A DNA stretch of 64,000 nt from Perkinsus chesapeaki. Lineage: Eukaryota; Perkinsozoa; Perkinsida; Perkinsidae. The notes below the pieces were generated by a model. It ran no database searches. It was not told where the DNA came from and saw nothing but the letters and a program-made list of their open reading frames with translations. The DNA lies in contig JAAPAO010000056.1 of assembly GCA_013115145.1 (NCBI GenBank), positions 1-64,000 of the forward strand, given 5' to 3'. The position numbers and the translations under genes are program-made. Below, in pieces: positions 21,779 to 33,215 of this stretch; position 1 is the first letter of the stretch, and every line of letters begins with the position of its first letter.

Positions 21779-22322
21779 TCAAGGTCGAGTTTCAGATGCG
21801 GGGCACTCTGCACATCCATGCTTTGTTTTGGTCTGATGATAATATCATCATGATATCGAACATTGTTTGCTCATAGAGCGTAGCCTACGTTCTATGAGCA
21901 TACAATGTTCCCACCCTGGCATGCTGCGTAGCAGGAAAGCCTTGCATTTGAGTGATCTGCAATTAGCGGCCTTGGTTCGTGTAATCCAGGTGGGAAATAG
22001 CATGCTCTCTACCGTACGGCGTACGCCGGTATTCTCCGTTGCGGCAACGGCGTTGCCCCTACGTGCCCTACGTTCTCATCATGACATTCAGTACGGTACT
22101 CCCAAATATATTTTGCTCTCATATGTTACGCATTATGTGTCTAAGAGTGCAGACGCTTTACACCTGAACAAGCGACTATCTACCGAAGGTGCCCACAAGG
22201 CTGTCATTGGTTGTTTGCAGCGACTTCATATTGCTTTACCTGAGATGGTGCATACCCTGTCCGATAATAAGTGCCTATTTTTCCGGTATGGGGAAAGATA
22301 TGACCGACTATCCTCCTGGTGA
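21779..22322 (+). pseudogene. Helitron Rep (HUH/Y2-type) endonuclease fragment
   Basis: Two overlapping frames (21667-21876 and 21867-22322) carry the His-x-His catalytic motif and then the Tyr-bearing helix. They are separated by a break inside a 25-bp inverted repeat. In known Helitrons this domain nicks and joins single-stranded DNA at element ends. The break after HUH means no continuous Rep is encoded. Confidence 0.6.
21858..21910. repeat. 25-bp inverted repeat with 3-nt loop
   Basis: Left arm 21858-21882 and right arm 21886-21910 pair at 23 of 25 positions around GCC. It sits exactly at the reading-frame break after the HUH motif. Confidence 0.85.
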
Positions 22323-22859
22323 CGCTCGTGATCGCAAGGTAGAAATATGTCTGTACCGCGAACGGGGAGATGCCGACGAAGAGATCTCGCTCTTATCCAT
22401 TTGGCGGCAGCACCGTATCACAAAGGTGAACAATGTACAGCGTGCAGTGCCGTACCAGAATGCGGATAAGCTTGTAGAGGTTGGTATTAATCCGCCTAAA
22501 CTGGATAGTGAACTCTGGTGGGAGTTCTTGGTCTTCTCAGAATTGCCACACCGTCGAGGTGACGACTTACGTTGCGATGACTTAGCCAGACTACCTAGTA
22601 CTGTCCGGTACTTTGCGTGCAGCGCACGCCGTGCGCGTATGACTTGTTCCCAGATTCCACTACAGAAGAGGTCCATGCTGGTATCCTGGCTAGCCTAGGC
22701 CAAACTGGTAGTATGGTACATATGTTGCGAATGAGGTATCGGTCAAAGGTTGCTCTTCTGAAGTACTGCCGTAGTGCCTATGGCCGAATTGAACGTCTCC
22801 GACTGAGTGATCGAGGCAATCTGATCGGATCTGCCATTGATCGAGGCCCTCGATCAACG

Positions 22860-23959
22860 GCAGACTCCTGAAGGGTGACCAACTCCGAGTCTACAGCGAG
22901 GCTTATCGACTGATCAAGTATTTCTGCGAACACAATACTGATGTCTTGCGCGAGGTGCTTGAAGATGCTGCTTATACACCTCCTATCGTTGAGGAAGACG
23001 AGGCGAACATAGCCGAGAGGCAGTTTCCGTTAGTGGTTACTGGGTCACCAGGTAAGAACATGTGGCTGTCCTGATTGAAGTGCCATATTTATAGGTACTG
23101 GGAAGACACTTCTTATGTTGCATATCGCTTTTCTGGCAATAGAACAAGGGATGCGTGTTAGCATAAACAGTCCCACTGGCCGACTTGCGTCCAACTTTGA
23201 GCAGATTCTCAATGACCCCTCATTGGAACAAGTAGTGACGGTTGATACATGCCATGCTACCTTTGGTTTTGGGTCAAGTCGTCACCTATTCGGGGAGATA
23301 CTGATATCTTCCTAATTGATGAGGCAAGTATGATCACGTACTTTAGCTGCAACCACGTGTTGAAACAGTGGGGGATTGAAGGTGATGAACGTCGGCGAGT
23401 AATTTTGCTCTTTGCTGACTGCTTTACCAAGATGCGTAGTGGTCGTGTTATAACTCTCTTGGTGCGGAGAGAACCAATCTCCTTGCCACGTATGGTGCAT
23501 TGACAGAATTGAATACAAATCACAGGTCAGGCGAAGACGGGGAACTGGACGCCTTTCTGACCAGTTGCCGACAACGAACTTTGACGAATACAGATTGCAA
23601 TGAGTTTCGGCGTGGTAAGACTTATGGTCATCAAGCGGTCCTTAACGAAGACTTTTGCAACTTCTTCAAGGACTGTCCAGATGGCATCATGTTGACTATG
23701 ACTAACGCCGCTTGCAACACCATCAACGCCGCGGCTCTGTCAGTTCTAACTGCAACCGCGCGTCCTGCTCTACGAGTTCCCGACGCGCTTATGGAGGATA
23801 TGGATATAATTCTGGGTTTGAAGGATAGATATGCTATGACTAGTCTTAGTCACTGAGAACATCGGCAAAGGGACTGATTTTGTGAAGTGCAAATGGGCAA
23901 CCGGTACATTTCAGCGAACCCGGGTCACAACAAAACTACATGCAGTTTTGTTGAATTGA
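22860..23959 (+). pseudogene. Helitron Pif1-type helicase fragment
   Basis: Frames carry DQLRVYSEAYRLIKYF, Walker A (GSPG|GTGKT across a short intron), the VDTCHATFGF region, Walker B FLIDEASM, TELNTNHRSGEDGEL, and a C-terminal LVTENIGKGTDFV ending at a stop near 23957. A frameshift lies between CHATFGF and FLIDEASM and another before LVTENIG. SF1B helicases of this type unwind DNA during rolling-circle transposition. This copy is disrupted. Confidence 0.62.
23929..23952. repeat. Perfect 9-bp hairpin near the end of the helicase frame
   Basis: Arms 23929-23937 and 23944-23952 (AACAAAACT / AGTTTTGTT) with a 6-nt loop. It lies within the last helicase codons, so it may be chance. Helitron 3' ends do carry a hairpin shortly before the terminus. 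Confidence 0.6.
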
Positions 23960-23971
23960 CTTCGTAAGGGC

Positions 23972-26347
23972 GTGGCAAGGGGGAAGCTGGTTGATGATTC
24001 AGGGAGAGCCTTCGCTGAGCTATTCGATCAAGTTTCGATGAATGAGGATGGTACAGCACAGAGCGGAATGTCGAGACGAGCACCACGGGATGAGAGCCCG
24101 AAGGAGAAGGCCAAGAGGGAGCTGGAGCAGATGGGGATAGATGTTATTTTACCACCAGAGGAGGGTGAGTGGGAACTATTGCCCATTTTGGTGCGTACTG
24201 TCGAATAGACGTGAATTCATGTTCCAATAGGGGATCGGGATAGGGGATCTAGTATGAGTTCAGCTGTCTTAAATTAAGACTCTTAATATAATAGAAATAT
24301 TACGGCTTCATCCCTACAGTATTTCAGTTTAGTGCTGAAGCGTGTTTTTATTTCACTGGGTATGGATCTGAGCTTCTTCAGATAAGACAGGAGATGACAT
24401 CTGGAAAGGGTTGGTAGGGTATCCACAGACGAAGGCCCGAGTGGAGGAGACAGTGCTGTTGCAGCTAAAGCATCCCGAGCTGTTCAAGAAGATTGCTGAA
24501 GGGACAAGAGGGGTACGCCAGACTTCTGATAGGCTTCTGGCATCGGCCTCTCAGAAATCTGCACCGGCGAACAGACCGAAGGTTGTGCTTTTTGAAGGTC
24601 CGCCTGGCACAGGAAAGACCTCTGCGGCGAGGTGAGGAAGGGGTGGTTTGAGTATCGAGTCCAAATTGGACTGTCCAATGTGTTGTCAGATGCATTGCTG
24701 CTGGATGCGGTATCCCTCTGGTGTATGTTCCGTTGGAGGCACTGCTGTCAAAGTGGTATGGAGAGAGTGAGAAGCAGTTGTCGAAGGTCTTTGAATTGTC
24801 GAGGGATCTAGTGAAGGATGGTAAGGGATCGTCATTATTATTATTAAATTGATGTAGAAGTAGTCTCGTGCACCAGAAAAACAATTGAGCATTTAAGACG
24901 CCAAAAGGGTTCGTTGGGCTCTTCCTGATGAGTTATGTATCATTTGATTATTCAATAGGAATCGATCTCCAAGGTCGAGTTCCGAGTTGCTGATGCGGAC
25001 AGTATATTTTGTTCACCCTGTATCATGGGCTATTCTGTATGTTATGGACAGATAAATTCATAATAGTTCATTTTGCCCAATGCGATTCACAGGGCTAGAA
25101 GCTCTGCGAGCCTCGCTCATCCGAGCACTACGACACCTAACTCAAAAAGACGTAGTGGTCGTAGTGCAACTTTTCATCCTCGCTGGTACATTCACAACCC
25201 AATACTGGTATTTCCGTTTGCTTTTCAGATTGTCAAGAGGGCTCCGGTGTGATCATATTTGTTGATGAAGTGGATACCCTTGCCTCTAGCAGAGATGATC
25301 CCAACGGGATGCACGAAGCCAGCAAACGTGTGCTCTCTGTTCTACTGAGGTACGGCCAGTGTGACCAAGCCTATCATCGGTATACGGTGCCTGTAGGGAG
25401 CTTGATGGCTTCAGTACGCCAGGGAAAGCGAACGCAATGCTTATTGCTGCTACGAATCGGAAACAGGACTTGGATCAGGCCTTCGTCAGCCGGTAAGCAT
25501 CCCGAATGCCGGAAAGGGTTCCTCGCAAAGTTTTGGTTATCGAACTGTGCGTTCCGACAGGGAGTCATAGAGGAACGTCAGGTGCTGCCAGAAGGGATGG
25601 ATTCTATGTTCCTTCTTGCGCTAGGAAATTTTTGTAGAGAAGAATTTTCATCTTATATCCGCACTAGGAACGCATCTTCGTGAAGTCAGAAGACGTACTC
25701 CAATTGCAGCCTTTGTCAGGATTGATACCTCTGTAGAGTTTGCCTTACCAGACACATCCAGCAGGGCTGACATATTCGGCTTGTATGCCAGGCAGCTGTC
25801 AAAGGAAGACTGTGAGCAGCTGGCTAAGATTTCGGCAGGTATGGTGCGGAAGTAGCCGATATTTCGTTCACATATGGGCCGCTCGGGTCCCCATCCCAGA
25901 CGCCTTGCGTGACTTGGCAATTTCACCCTGGATCTCACAGTGGCCAGCGTTAGCTTATAAATGAAGGCAGTGCACTTGGAAATTCTACCTCTGATAGTCT
26001 TCTGTGTATTCTAGACTTGTTGTGGCGATTATGTCAGGTTTGAGTGGTCGTAACATCAAGGATGCCTGTCAGGATGCTGAACGACGCTGGGCGGCCGCTA
26101 GGTTCAGGCAGCTATCTAAGGAGAACGTAAGCTGAAGATGCAATGGTTCGTTAGTAACGTCGATTCCACGGCTTCCACCTGGTCAAGATGCTTTTTCTAT
26201 CAGAAACCTCTGGACGAGACCACAGTGGGCCTCCCGGACCGAGCAACGTATGAGGCATGTGTGAAGGAGAAAAAACAACAGCAACGGTCAGCCAGGCGGG
26301 CAAGTGGAGACAGGCCCCAAATACCGATACTATACACCGCAAATTGA
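23972..26347 (+). CDS. AAA+ ATPase
   Basis: Exons, with the 5' boundary of the first uncertain: ~23963-24164, 24382-24631, 24690-24820, 25229-25349, 25397-25492, 25720-25838, 26038-26126 and 26204-26347. All phases agree. Motifs in order: KGLVGYPQTKARVEE (helix before the core), Walker A EGPPGTGKTSAARCIA, pore-loop region SKWYGESEKQLSKVF, Walker B VIIFVDEVDTLASSRDD, sensor 1 IAATNRKQDLD, arginine finger region DQAFVSR, and sensor 2 MSGRNIKDACQDAERRW. The core is complete and looks active. The protein ends with a basic, Gln-rich tail. It is a classical-clade, single-AAA protein. The substrate is unknown, and an organelle version is possible if the 20.68-kb leader belongs to it. The first in-frame Met is at 24038. 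Confidence 0.85.
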
Positions 26348-26830
26348 GATGCTGCGCAATTGTTGCAGACAACAGTTTCTGAGATGGAACGTCTTAGGTT
26401 TGGATGCCTGTGCAAGTTGTCAGCTTGAGCAAATTAGGATGAGTTCTATGCTTCCATTTGTCACATGTTTTTACAGTAGGGCAACGTTTGTTTCTGCACC
26501 CATTAGGCGTGCTACTCTTTTGTACTCCATTGTTACTATTTTACGGTTGTGGGGACACGTATTGTGCAATCGAACAAGAATCCTATACTACTTCAGTGTA
26601 TAGTAGTTTTTATACTAGTTTAGTTTTTTATACTACTTAAAGTGAAATAGGGCATCTACTTTAGAGGGCCCCTTGCAGTAGATATATTAGTACATTACAC
26701 AGTGTGATGCAATAAATGTCATGGCAGTGTCACTTACACTTCACTTGAGCCATCTACGGGGCTCCTTGTCGCTTAAAGGAAGGCATTCCTTAACCGAAGA
26801 GCTAAGTAACCTAGGTGTCTTGCCCTTTTA
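26348..26830. other. Intergenic, AT-rich
   Basis: No gene seen. It contains short repeats of the TATACTA type near 26586-26636. Confidence 0.4.
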
Positions 26831-28370
26831 ATGTCATTTTTTATACGCAAACCTGCGGCTAAGCTGCTGCCGGAGAAGGAATGTTTGGTAGGGAGGAACT
26901 ATCCCATACCGAAAGCGCCTTCAAAGGTGGGCGAGGCATCACCAGCGATGTCGTTGTATTCGAGTTGCTCAGGACACGGTTAACTTCGTGACTGGAAATC
27001 CTCTGTATGGGCCCTGGCCAGTGGGGATGGCGCAGGCCATGTTCGGCATGGGTTGCTTCTGGTGCTCGGAGAATCTTTTTGTTAAGATGAAAGGCGTCTT
27101 TTCGACACAGGTAAGAAGCTGGAACCATCGCGTTTGAGTTCAACGGGAATCGGCTGACGTTTTAAAAGATTCCTTCGCAGGTCGGTTACGCGCAAGGCAG
27201 CACGCAGAACCCGACCTATGAGGAGGTTTGTAGCGGTCAAACGAATCATGCTGAGGTCATCAGAGTTGTCTATGACCCGAAAACAGTGGCCTACAGAGAT
27301 CTGCTGAAGGTAGACGGACGGGTGATGAAGATGCAACAATCGACGGGTTGAGCAGGTCTTCTGGAGCAGTCACGATCCTACAGTTCCCAATGCACAAGGG
27401 AACGATCGTGGATCACAGTAAGAAGTGCTGCCACTCTGAGGGAGGGAGAGCTTGTCGATTCAGGTATAGAAGTGGTATATACTATTTTAATGAGGCTCAA
27501 AAGGAAGAGGCAGAGAAGAGCAAGTAAAGGAACTGGCTCGTTCACATGCGTTCGGGGGGCTCAATCGCTTTGTTGTTGAGCTTATTAAGGCGTTTTAATA
27601 TTAATTAGGATATGGATGCAATGGAAGTTCATAAGCTGCCTTAAAATGACATTGACGGGATCTAACATGAGGCTCTAGTGCCTTCTCGTTTAATATCTTT
27701 TATAGATTTGGTGACCTATGAGGAAGTACGTGAATCGCTATTCCCTCGGCTCATAAGCCATCGTGGCCACCTTTAGTGTGGCACCCGTCGCCAATAGCAA
27801 AGGAGCTATCGTGTAGTTCTTTGATGTCGTGTTATTGTCGACTACAGAGCCCGAGACTCTGTGGCGTGTGGCTAGAAGACGTAAGTTACGTCTTAATTAC
27901 GTCACGTACTGAATTAGCATACCCAAATCGATTGATCGTATCATACTGGATATCTTGCACGCATACGCCGACGTGCGTGCTAAGGAAGGGTGTACGTTTG
28001 GCAAGTATGCGCAATCTTACTGTGGTTGATAAATCCTCACACTTGTGATAGTTAGCTGATAAAAATATAGAAAAACCTGCGATGGTGCTGGCTCGGTGGC
28101 GCTGTCGAGTCTTCCGGGTGTCCGGGTATCCATTTACCTTTTCGTAGGCAAGAGTATCAAGATGCCCTGGCTAAAGCAGGTGTAACTAAAACGATAGTGA
28201 CAGAGATTGAACCCGCTGGAGAATTCTTTTATGCTGAAGACTATCATCAGCAGTATGTCTACTTGCGCTCGACTATAGGTGACTTGGTTAATATCAGATA
28301 CGATGCCAAGCCTGGATCGCGGCAGTACTGCGGGCTTAGGCCTTTGGGCGTGGAGTACCCTGAGAATTGA
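26831..28370 (+). CDS. msrA: Peptide methionine-(S)-sulfoxide reductase MsrA
   Basis: Six exons, 26831-26926, 26973-27110, 27181-27309, 27356-27417, 27464-27523 and 28148-28370, give 235 residues with consistent phases. It reduces methionine-S-sulfoxide in proteins or free Met. Visible landmarks: a bacterial-type N-terminal arm ([12 protein letters not shown]), the catalytic Cys in [45 protein letters not shown] with the active-site Glu, [20 protein letters not shown] then YRS with the conserved Asp and Tyr, and the late block [11 protein letters not shown] followed by CGLRPLGV. The last intron is 624 nt while the others are 46-70 nt. Without that last exon the protein would lack the YAEDYHQQY block and the C-terminal Cys, which could serve in recycling. 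No targeting signal is evident. The gene symbol is by family. Confidence 0.9.
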
Positions 28371-28533
28371 CAAGCATCTTAAATAGAGCCGTCATACCTC
28401 ACCTTTGTCGTTTGTATATGACTACCCTTTCTGTCTGCGGGTGTTTCTCTTGTCATCTCTGCTGAGTTGGGATGATAGGTTATGGAGCTTCTTCATTGCA
28501 GGGCGTTCCGTATAGTAGAATGGCCCTTGAGTG

Positions 28534-31500
28534 ATGTCGGCAGAATCATTACTAGATAACCAAGCTGCTGAAGCCGGCACGCCTACCAGAGAAAAAAAGA
28601 AGCCTGCTCGCCCGCATGAATTTGTGTCCAGGGTCTTCATAGTGGGCTTGGACACCTCAGATGGACATTTGCATCCGCTGTCGGGCTCACCTCTGCCGGT
28701 AGGAAAGCGCCATTGGCTGCGATTCTCGATTTCTACCTCAGGATAACGGTAAAGTGGAGGAGACAGAAGTGTCCAGCAAACCACTCGATTCCTTCGTGTA
28801 AGCCTCCGGTAGCCCACGACGGTGGCGAGGTCATGTGTTAAATTCAGCGCGGCTGTCCGAAGTACCTTTAAGCGAACTTTAACAAGAAATACCAAGGAGA
28901 ATAGCAGGGAGCGTGACGGGCTCGGTAAAGCTATGAAACTCGGCCGGATTGGTATTTTTGTTGAAGCAGATACCTCCCTCAATCAAAGCAGAACCTCAGC
29001 CGGAGGGGAGAGCACGACGAGCGAAAGCGCGGCCATTCATGTGTTGACAAGCCACCGTTGGAAAATGGCATTGCGAGCCAGCTACCCTCCGAGTCAGTCT
29101 GGCAGAACAGGCGACAAAGTTGCCGATTATTTCAAGTAAGCCTTTCTAGGCGTCAGAATGGCCATTTTTGCCGCTCTTTTCAGTGCGGAGCAAGTGCAGG
29201 ACGTGATTGCACGAACCTTGTACCCTTTGGGGGGAAGGATACTAACAGACCTAGAGAAGGAGAAAGCCGTCTTTGAGTTTGGCAACTTTGTAAGTGGCCG
29301 GGGCTGTCGCTTCACCCGTCTTCGTTTGTCCGTTCTTCTGCATTCGGTATTGGCATGCCCGTTGGGCCCTAAGTTTTGTCACTAGATTATATAAAGAACG
29401 GCACTTTTTAACGAGTGAATGGTGAAATTTCTGGCACTGTCCCCCTACAGGTGCTTGTTGATCTTGGCTACAGTATGTTCTATGTTACAGCCACGCTGGG
29501 CTATGAGCCATTGGACTCGAAGACGCTGTACTTGGATTCATATGAGACTCGACTGTAGAACGTTAATGTTAGTGATAACTGAGATGCTCACCGTCAGATA
29601 CACGCCAATCGGCATTGGCTTTTTTTCGACTCTACCCTGCCTTACTGCTCACCGAAACCTTTTAGGGAGGCTTTTCAATATATCGCTCGAGCGCTCGGAG
29701 GCCCTGAAGCGCTTCGAGTGAGCTCCCAAGTTGAACGGTCTCTAAAGATATTTTCTTCCCTCAGGCCTGAGACTGCGCTGACTCTCCAGCGGGAGTTTGT
29801 GTCGGCACTTTATCATTCTGTAAGGCTTCTATAACTTGTTCATCTATTTCCGTTTTGATAGGTCAACAGTCTCCCTGTGATGTACCCTTACCTGCCTTCT
29901 GCAATAACATCTACGTCCCTCCTTGGGAATGTTGGTAGCACCTTTCACCTGCACTTTCCCAGTATCCATTCCGTTTGCTGCTTAGGCCCTTTGTTAACCT
30001 TGCAGGGTGGTTGCCTTGGCTTTACTAGAGATGTCGACTTCCTCCCACTTTTTGCCCACCTTTCAACACGTAACCCCACCAATATATCCTCCTGCACTTT
30101 TCTACCTACTTAGAGTCTATATTATTCATCTTGGAGCGACTTCTACTTGACCAGCGACTGGTTATAGTCTCACGGAAACGCGGCGGTACTTTGCTCACCA
30201 CCGTGCTGGAGAGCCTCCGTGTCATGCTTTTTCCTTTTGACTGGAATGATGTGTAGGTGGCGGCTGCTTTTTCTTCGTTTTCACCTTTCCTAGGTACCTG
30301 CCGTACGCCCCAGTGTCGGCGGCCAAGAATTTAGTGCAAGGTCCTTACCCATTATTTTTCGGTACATGCATTCCTACAAGTGAGAGCACTTCGTGGCTCG
30401 AGAAGGTTCCTGATATCAATATAGTGTAGAGCGACTTTTCGACTAACGTCCTTGAACCAGCTGCTTAGGTATCTGGAAGAGGACAAGGTGATTCCAGCCA
30501 GGAAGCGTCCTGATCGCAGCGACAACGCGCCCCTCCCGACTCTGCCTTTGGCGATGGCCAGTGTAACATTATTTCCTGACATTTACTTTGGCATGGGGTT
30601 TGCAGGTCTTAAGACGGCAGCTCCCACCACTGTGCTCGGATGCTTGTCGGGTACTTGGTCTAGATGCCCTACGTGAGCAGTACAATAGCAATAATAGAAG
30701 CCGAAGCGAGCGAGCTTCGGTGGACCTCAATGCATCAACCTATTCACTCATCAGTGAGGAACAGTCAATTATTAGTCAAGAGGATCCAGGTGACTTCCTA
30801 TCACAACCAGCTCTGTCCGTCCTATGCTATTCTCTCCGTGCAGGCCCGAGCTCTCTAGAGGCCGCCCTAGATGAGTTCTGGTCCTCGTATTTCAGCCCTT
30901 ATGACACGCAAGCTGGCCCGGTCCCTGCTGTCCGATGGTCTCAAGGCGTAAGAGGACTGTTCGGAGATAATGGCCGTATATTTATTTCTCCTAGACTCTT
31001 TCCAGCACTAATAGCTCTGACTATCGGCCCATTCGTCGGAAAACCCGCCCACCTCGTCATCATAGCAAGTAAGGCGCCAAAGGCATGTCGTAGGTTACGA
31101 CTGGTAACATATAACGTTATACTATATTTCCCCTGGAATTGATCTTGTCTTAAGAGTCTCGAAATCACTACAGTTTGCTCCTTCAAAAGTAACTATAAGT
31201 TGGAGGCCAATAGCCTCTCGTGTGATCAGTAGTATTTCCATCTCTGTGTGATATTAGTGGATACTTCTATGCAATTCTCAATCAACCATAGGGCCGTTAC
31301 ATATCTACAATTGCCATTCCGAAACGGCATTAACGTTCGAATCTAGGTTCCAGTTCAAGCTACGTGTGCAGGCAGCATGCCTCGAGGCGATGACCAGACA
31401 GTTTGCTAACTACAAAAAGTACGACCTGTTACCTCCTACCCAGCCTACCCACCACTACCGCTTGTTAGATACGTCAGACGGAACGATCATGAAGAACGGA

Positions 31501-33215
31501 CCTTTGACGTCTCTGGCTTCCTCGGTAAGATTTTGCGCTATGCCGAGCTGCTCGGCAATGCGGTGCTATGCAGGTCTTTCGCGATCGGGCAAAGAGAACT
31601 CCAGGAACTTCGTGGAGCCTTTTCTCGACCTTTTCCTAGACCAACATCGAACGCATTCATTTGACCTTTTCCTCCTCAACACTGTCGACACGCCTAAGGC
31701 TTGGGTCTTCGACAAGGGGTGCCAGATTTGGTCTGCGATGGATGGGGATATGGCGGCTGGGACAACAGAGTGAGCACTTCGCGTCTGTGGTTTTGGAGAG
31801 TTCTCGCTCAGAGACGACAACGGAAAAATGGCCGCTCTTCGAATTTCAAATCAAATCCTTCTACTCGTGAAGAGAGCCTATGAGCCAGTGGTCATCGACG
31901 TCGCTCCTCCAGTACCCATCAGTACGCCTGATCCACCGGTCCCCGAATCTCCAATTGATGCCAAGTCTAGGCCTACAGAGTGGCTCTTGAGGGCTACTCA
32001 GAGCTTGCAGGTATGGACCGCATAAGGCTAACCCAATCGCATCTTGTATTCTAGGTTGAGCCGGAATCAAAGATCGTTCCCACTGTGCCAAACTGCGGTC
32101 TGGTATCGGTGGCACACCGTCGAGCACGAGGAGTGCTGGTCAGTGCGACAGTCACTCACCTTAGAGCTGGTCGAGCTAAATCCCATATCCTCTGGCGAGT
32201 CCTCGATCGCTTTGCTGCTGGCGGCTCAGCCACAGATGAGATATCTCTTCGAGGTCCTCATGTTCTCGGTCTCTGTGATATCGGCGGAAACTGTCCCGAT
32301 TGCGGCATGCGTGTAACTGACTTTTGGCAATGCGCAAAATACTGGTGGGGCCACGACCGAGTTGAAGTGACCTGCCCCTCTTGCGACGGGGCCTGGACGC
32401 CGACCTTCACCACCTGCGCGGCTGACCATCCGATGCTAGCTAATCACCTGGAACGATCCGGTGTCCAGATGGATGAGGAGCTGATACAGACAATGCACCA
32501 TCGCCGTATATGCAACTTCAGAACCCTAACAGAAATGTATACAATTGCCCACCAAAGAGGATCTGACCGCGACACCGAATTAATGTATAATATCGAACTG
32601 TTCTTGGGTGTCACGGTATCGGTCAAGGGCATCGGTCAGCCGGAGACCATGTTTGAGCTGGTTAAATCTTACGTACAAGATGCGGCTGCCGAGCAGCAGG
32701 CAGTCACCGGCACGCCATTGCCTTCTGGCACACCGCTACGTCACAGGCGTATGCGTAGTGGGGAGAAGGCGCTGCCCCATCCACCGGCATTGAAGGATTT
32801 CCAGAGAGAAATGGACTCTAGGTCTTCGAGCTCGCTGGAACAACTCGTGCCTCCTTCCCCTGCGGAAAGCTGGCCTAGCCGAAGTGACAAATCAGGCAAG
32901 TTCCCGGCCGTTTTTGTGGCCACTAAGATTTTCGGCGTGCAGGCACAAGAGATTCGGATGCTGGGCTGGACGATCGGAAAAGGACTTACGAGCGAATACG
33001 GCAATATCGGCGAAAGCAGTCTAACCATTTAGCACCTACTGTGAACCTAGCAGGACCAAGGCCTCGGCCAACGAAACATATTACAATTAATCTTGGACAA
33101 GTAAGCCGATATGGGAGGAGGTATCAGATTATAGTCATCTTGTCAGACTGATCCTGATGAACCCCGACAAGACTATTCCCACAGGAAAGGTAAGGAGTGC
33201 CAAGGACTAGAATGA
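28534..33215 (+). CDS. DENN-domain protein (DENND4-like), probable Rab GEF
   Basis: A long gene with about a dozen short-intron exons; I could not fix every join. Start Met at 28534. Supported blocks: SRVFIVGLDTSDG (28618-28660); VSALYHS|VNSLPVMYP (29800-29890), the end of the upstream DENN part; LVIVSRKRGGTLLTTVLESL then FPFDWNDV|YLPYAP (30147-30310), the central DENN signature; LLRYLEEDKVIP (30458-30495); RVQAACLEAMTRQFANYKKY (31363-31422) as downstream DENN; and from 32085 a long exon with GVLVSATVTHLRAG and two zinc-binding pairs, CPDCG and CPSCDG, as at the C-terminus of DENND4-type proteins. The 3' end uses a GC-AG intron (32896-32942), an exon 32943-33100 and a last exon 33147-33215. 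DENN proteins activate Rab GTPases in membrane traffic. Confidence 0.72.

Larger units (their letters stand above)
21500..23960 (+). mobile_element. Decayed Helitron-like element (Rep plus Pif1-type helicase)
   Basis: Ordered, same-strand fragments match an autonomous Helitron. A HUH endonuclease motif in FKVEFQMRGTLHIHALFW lies near 21779-21832. The Tyr region QYGTPKYILLSYVTHYVSKS lies near 22091-22150. A linker has EEISLLSIWRQHR near 22378-22416. The Pif1-type helicase has Walker A TGSPGTGKT, split by a 46-nt GT-AG intron near 23051-23096, and Walker B FLIDEASM near 23310-23333. Frames change at about 21877, 22320, 22690, 23290, 23480 and 23840, so the element is almost certainly inactive. 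Ends are not defined: I see no clear 5' TC or 3' CTRR terminus. Confidence 0.7.

Noticed and set aside
20866-23310. Recurring RGDAD/RGDTD-coding string (20869, 21244, 22364, 23292)
   Set aside because: The flanks do not align, and two copies fit normal helicase or linker positions, so this is most likely chance.
28422-28982. Minus-strand ORF of 186 codons
   Set aside because: It overlaps plus-strand exons of the DENN-domain gene and has no motif.
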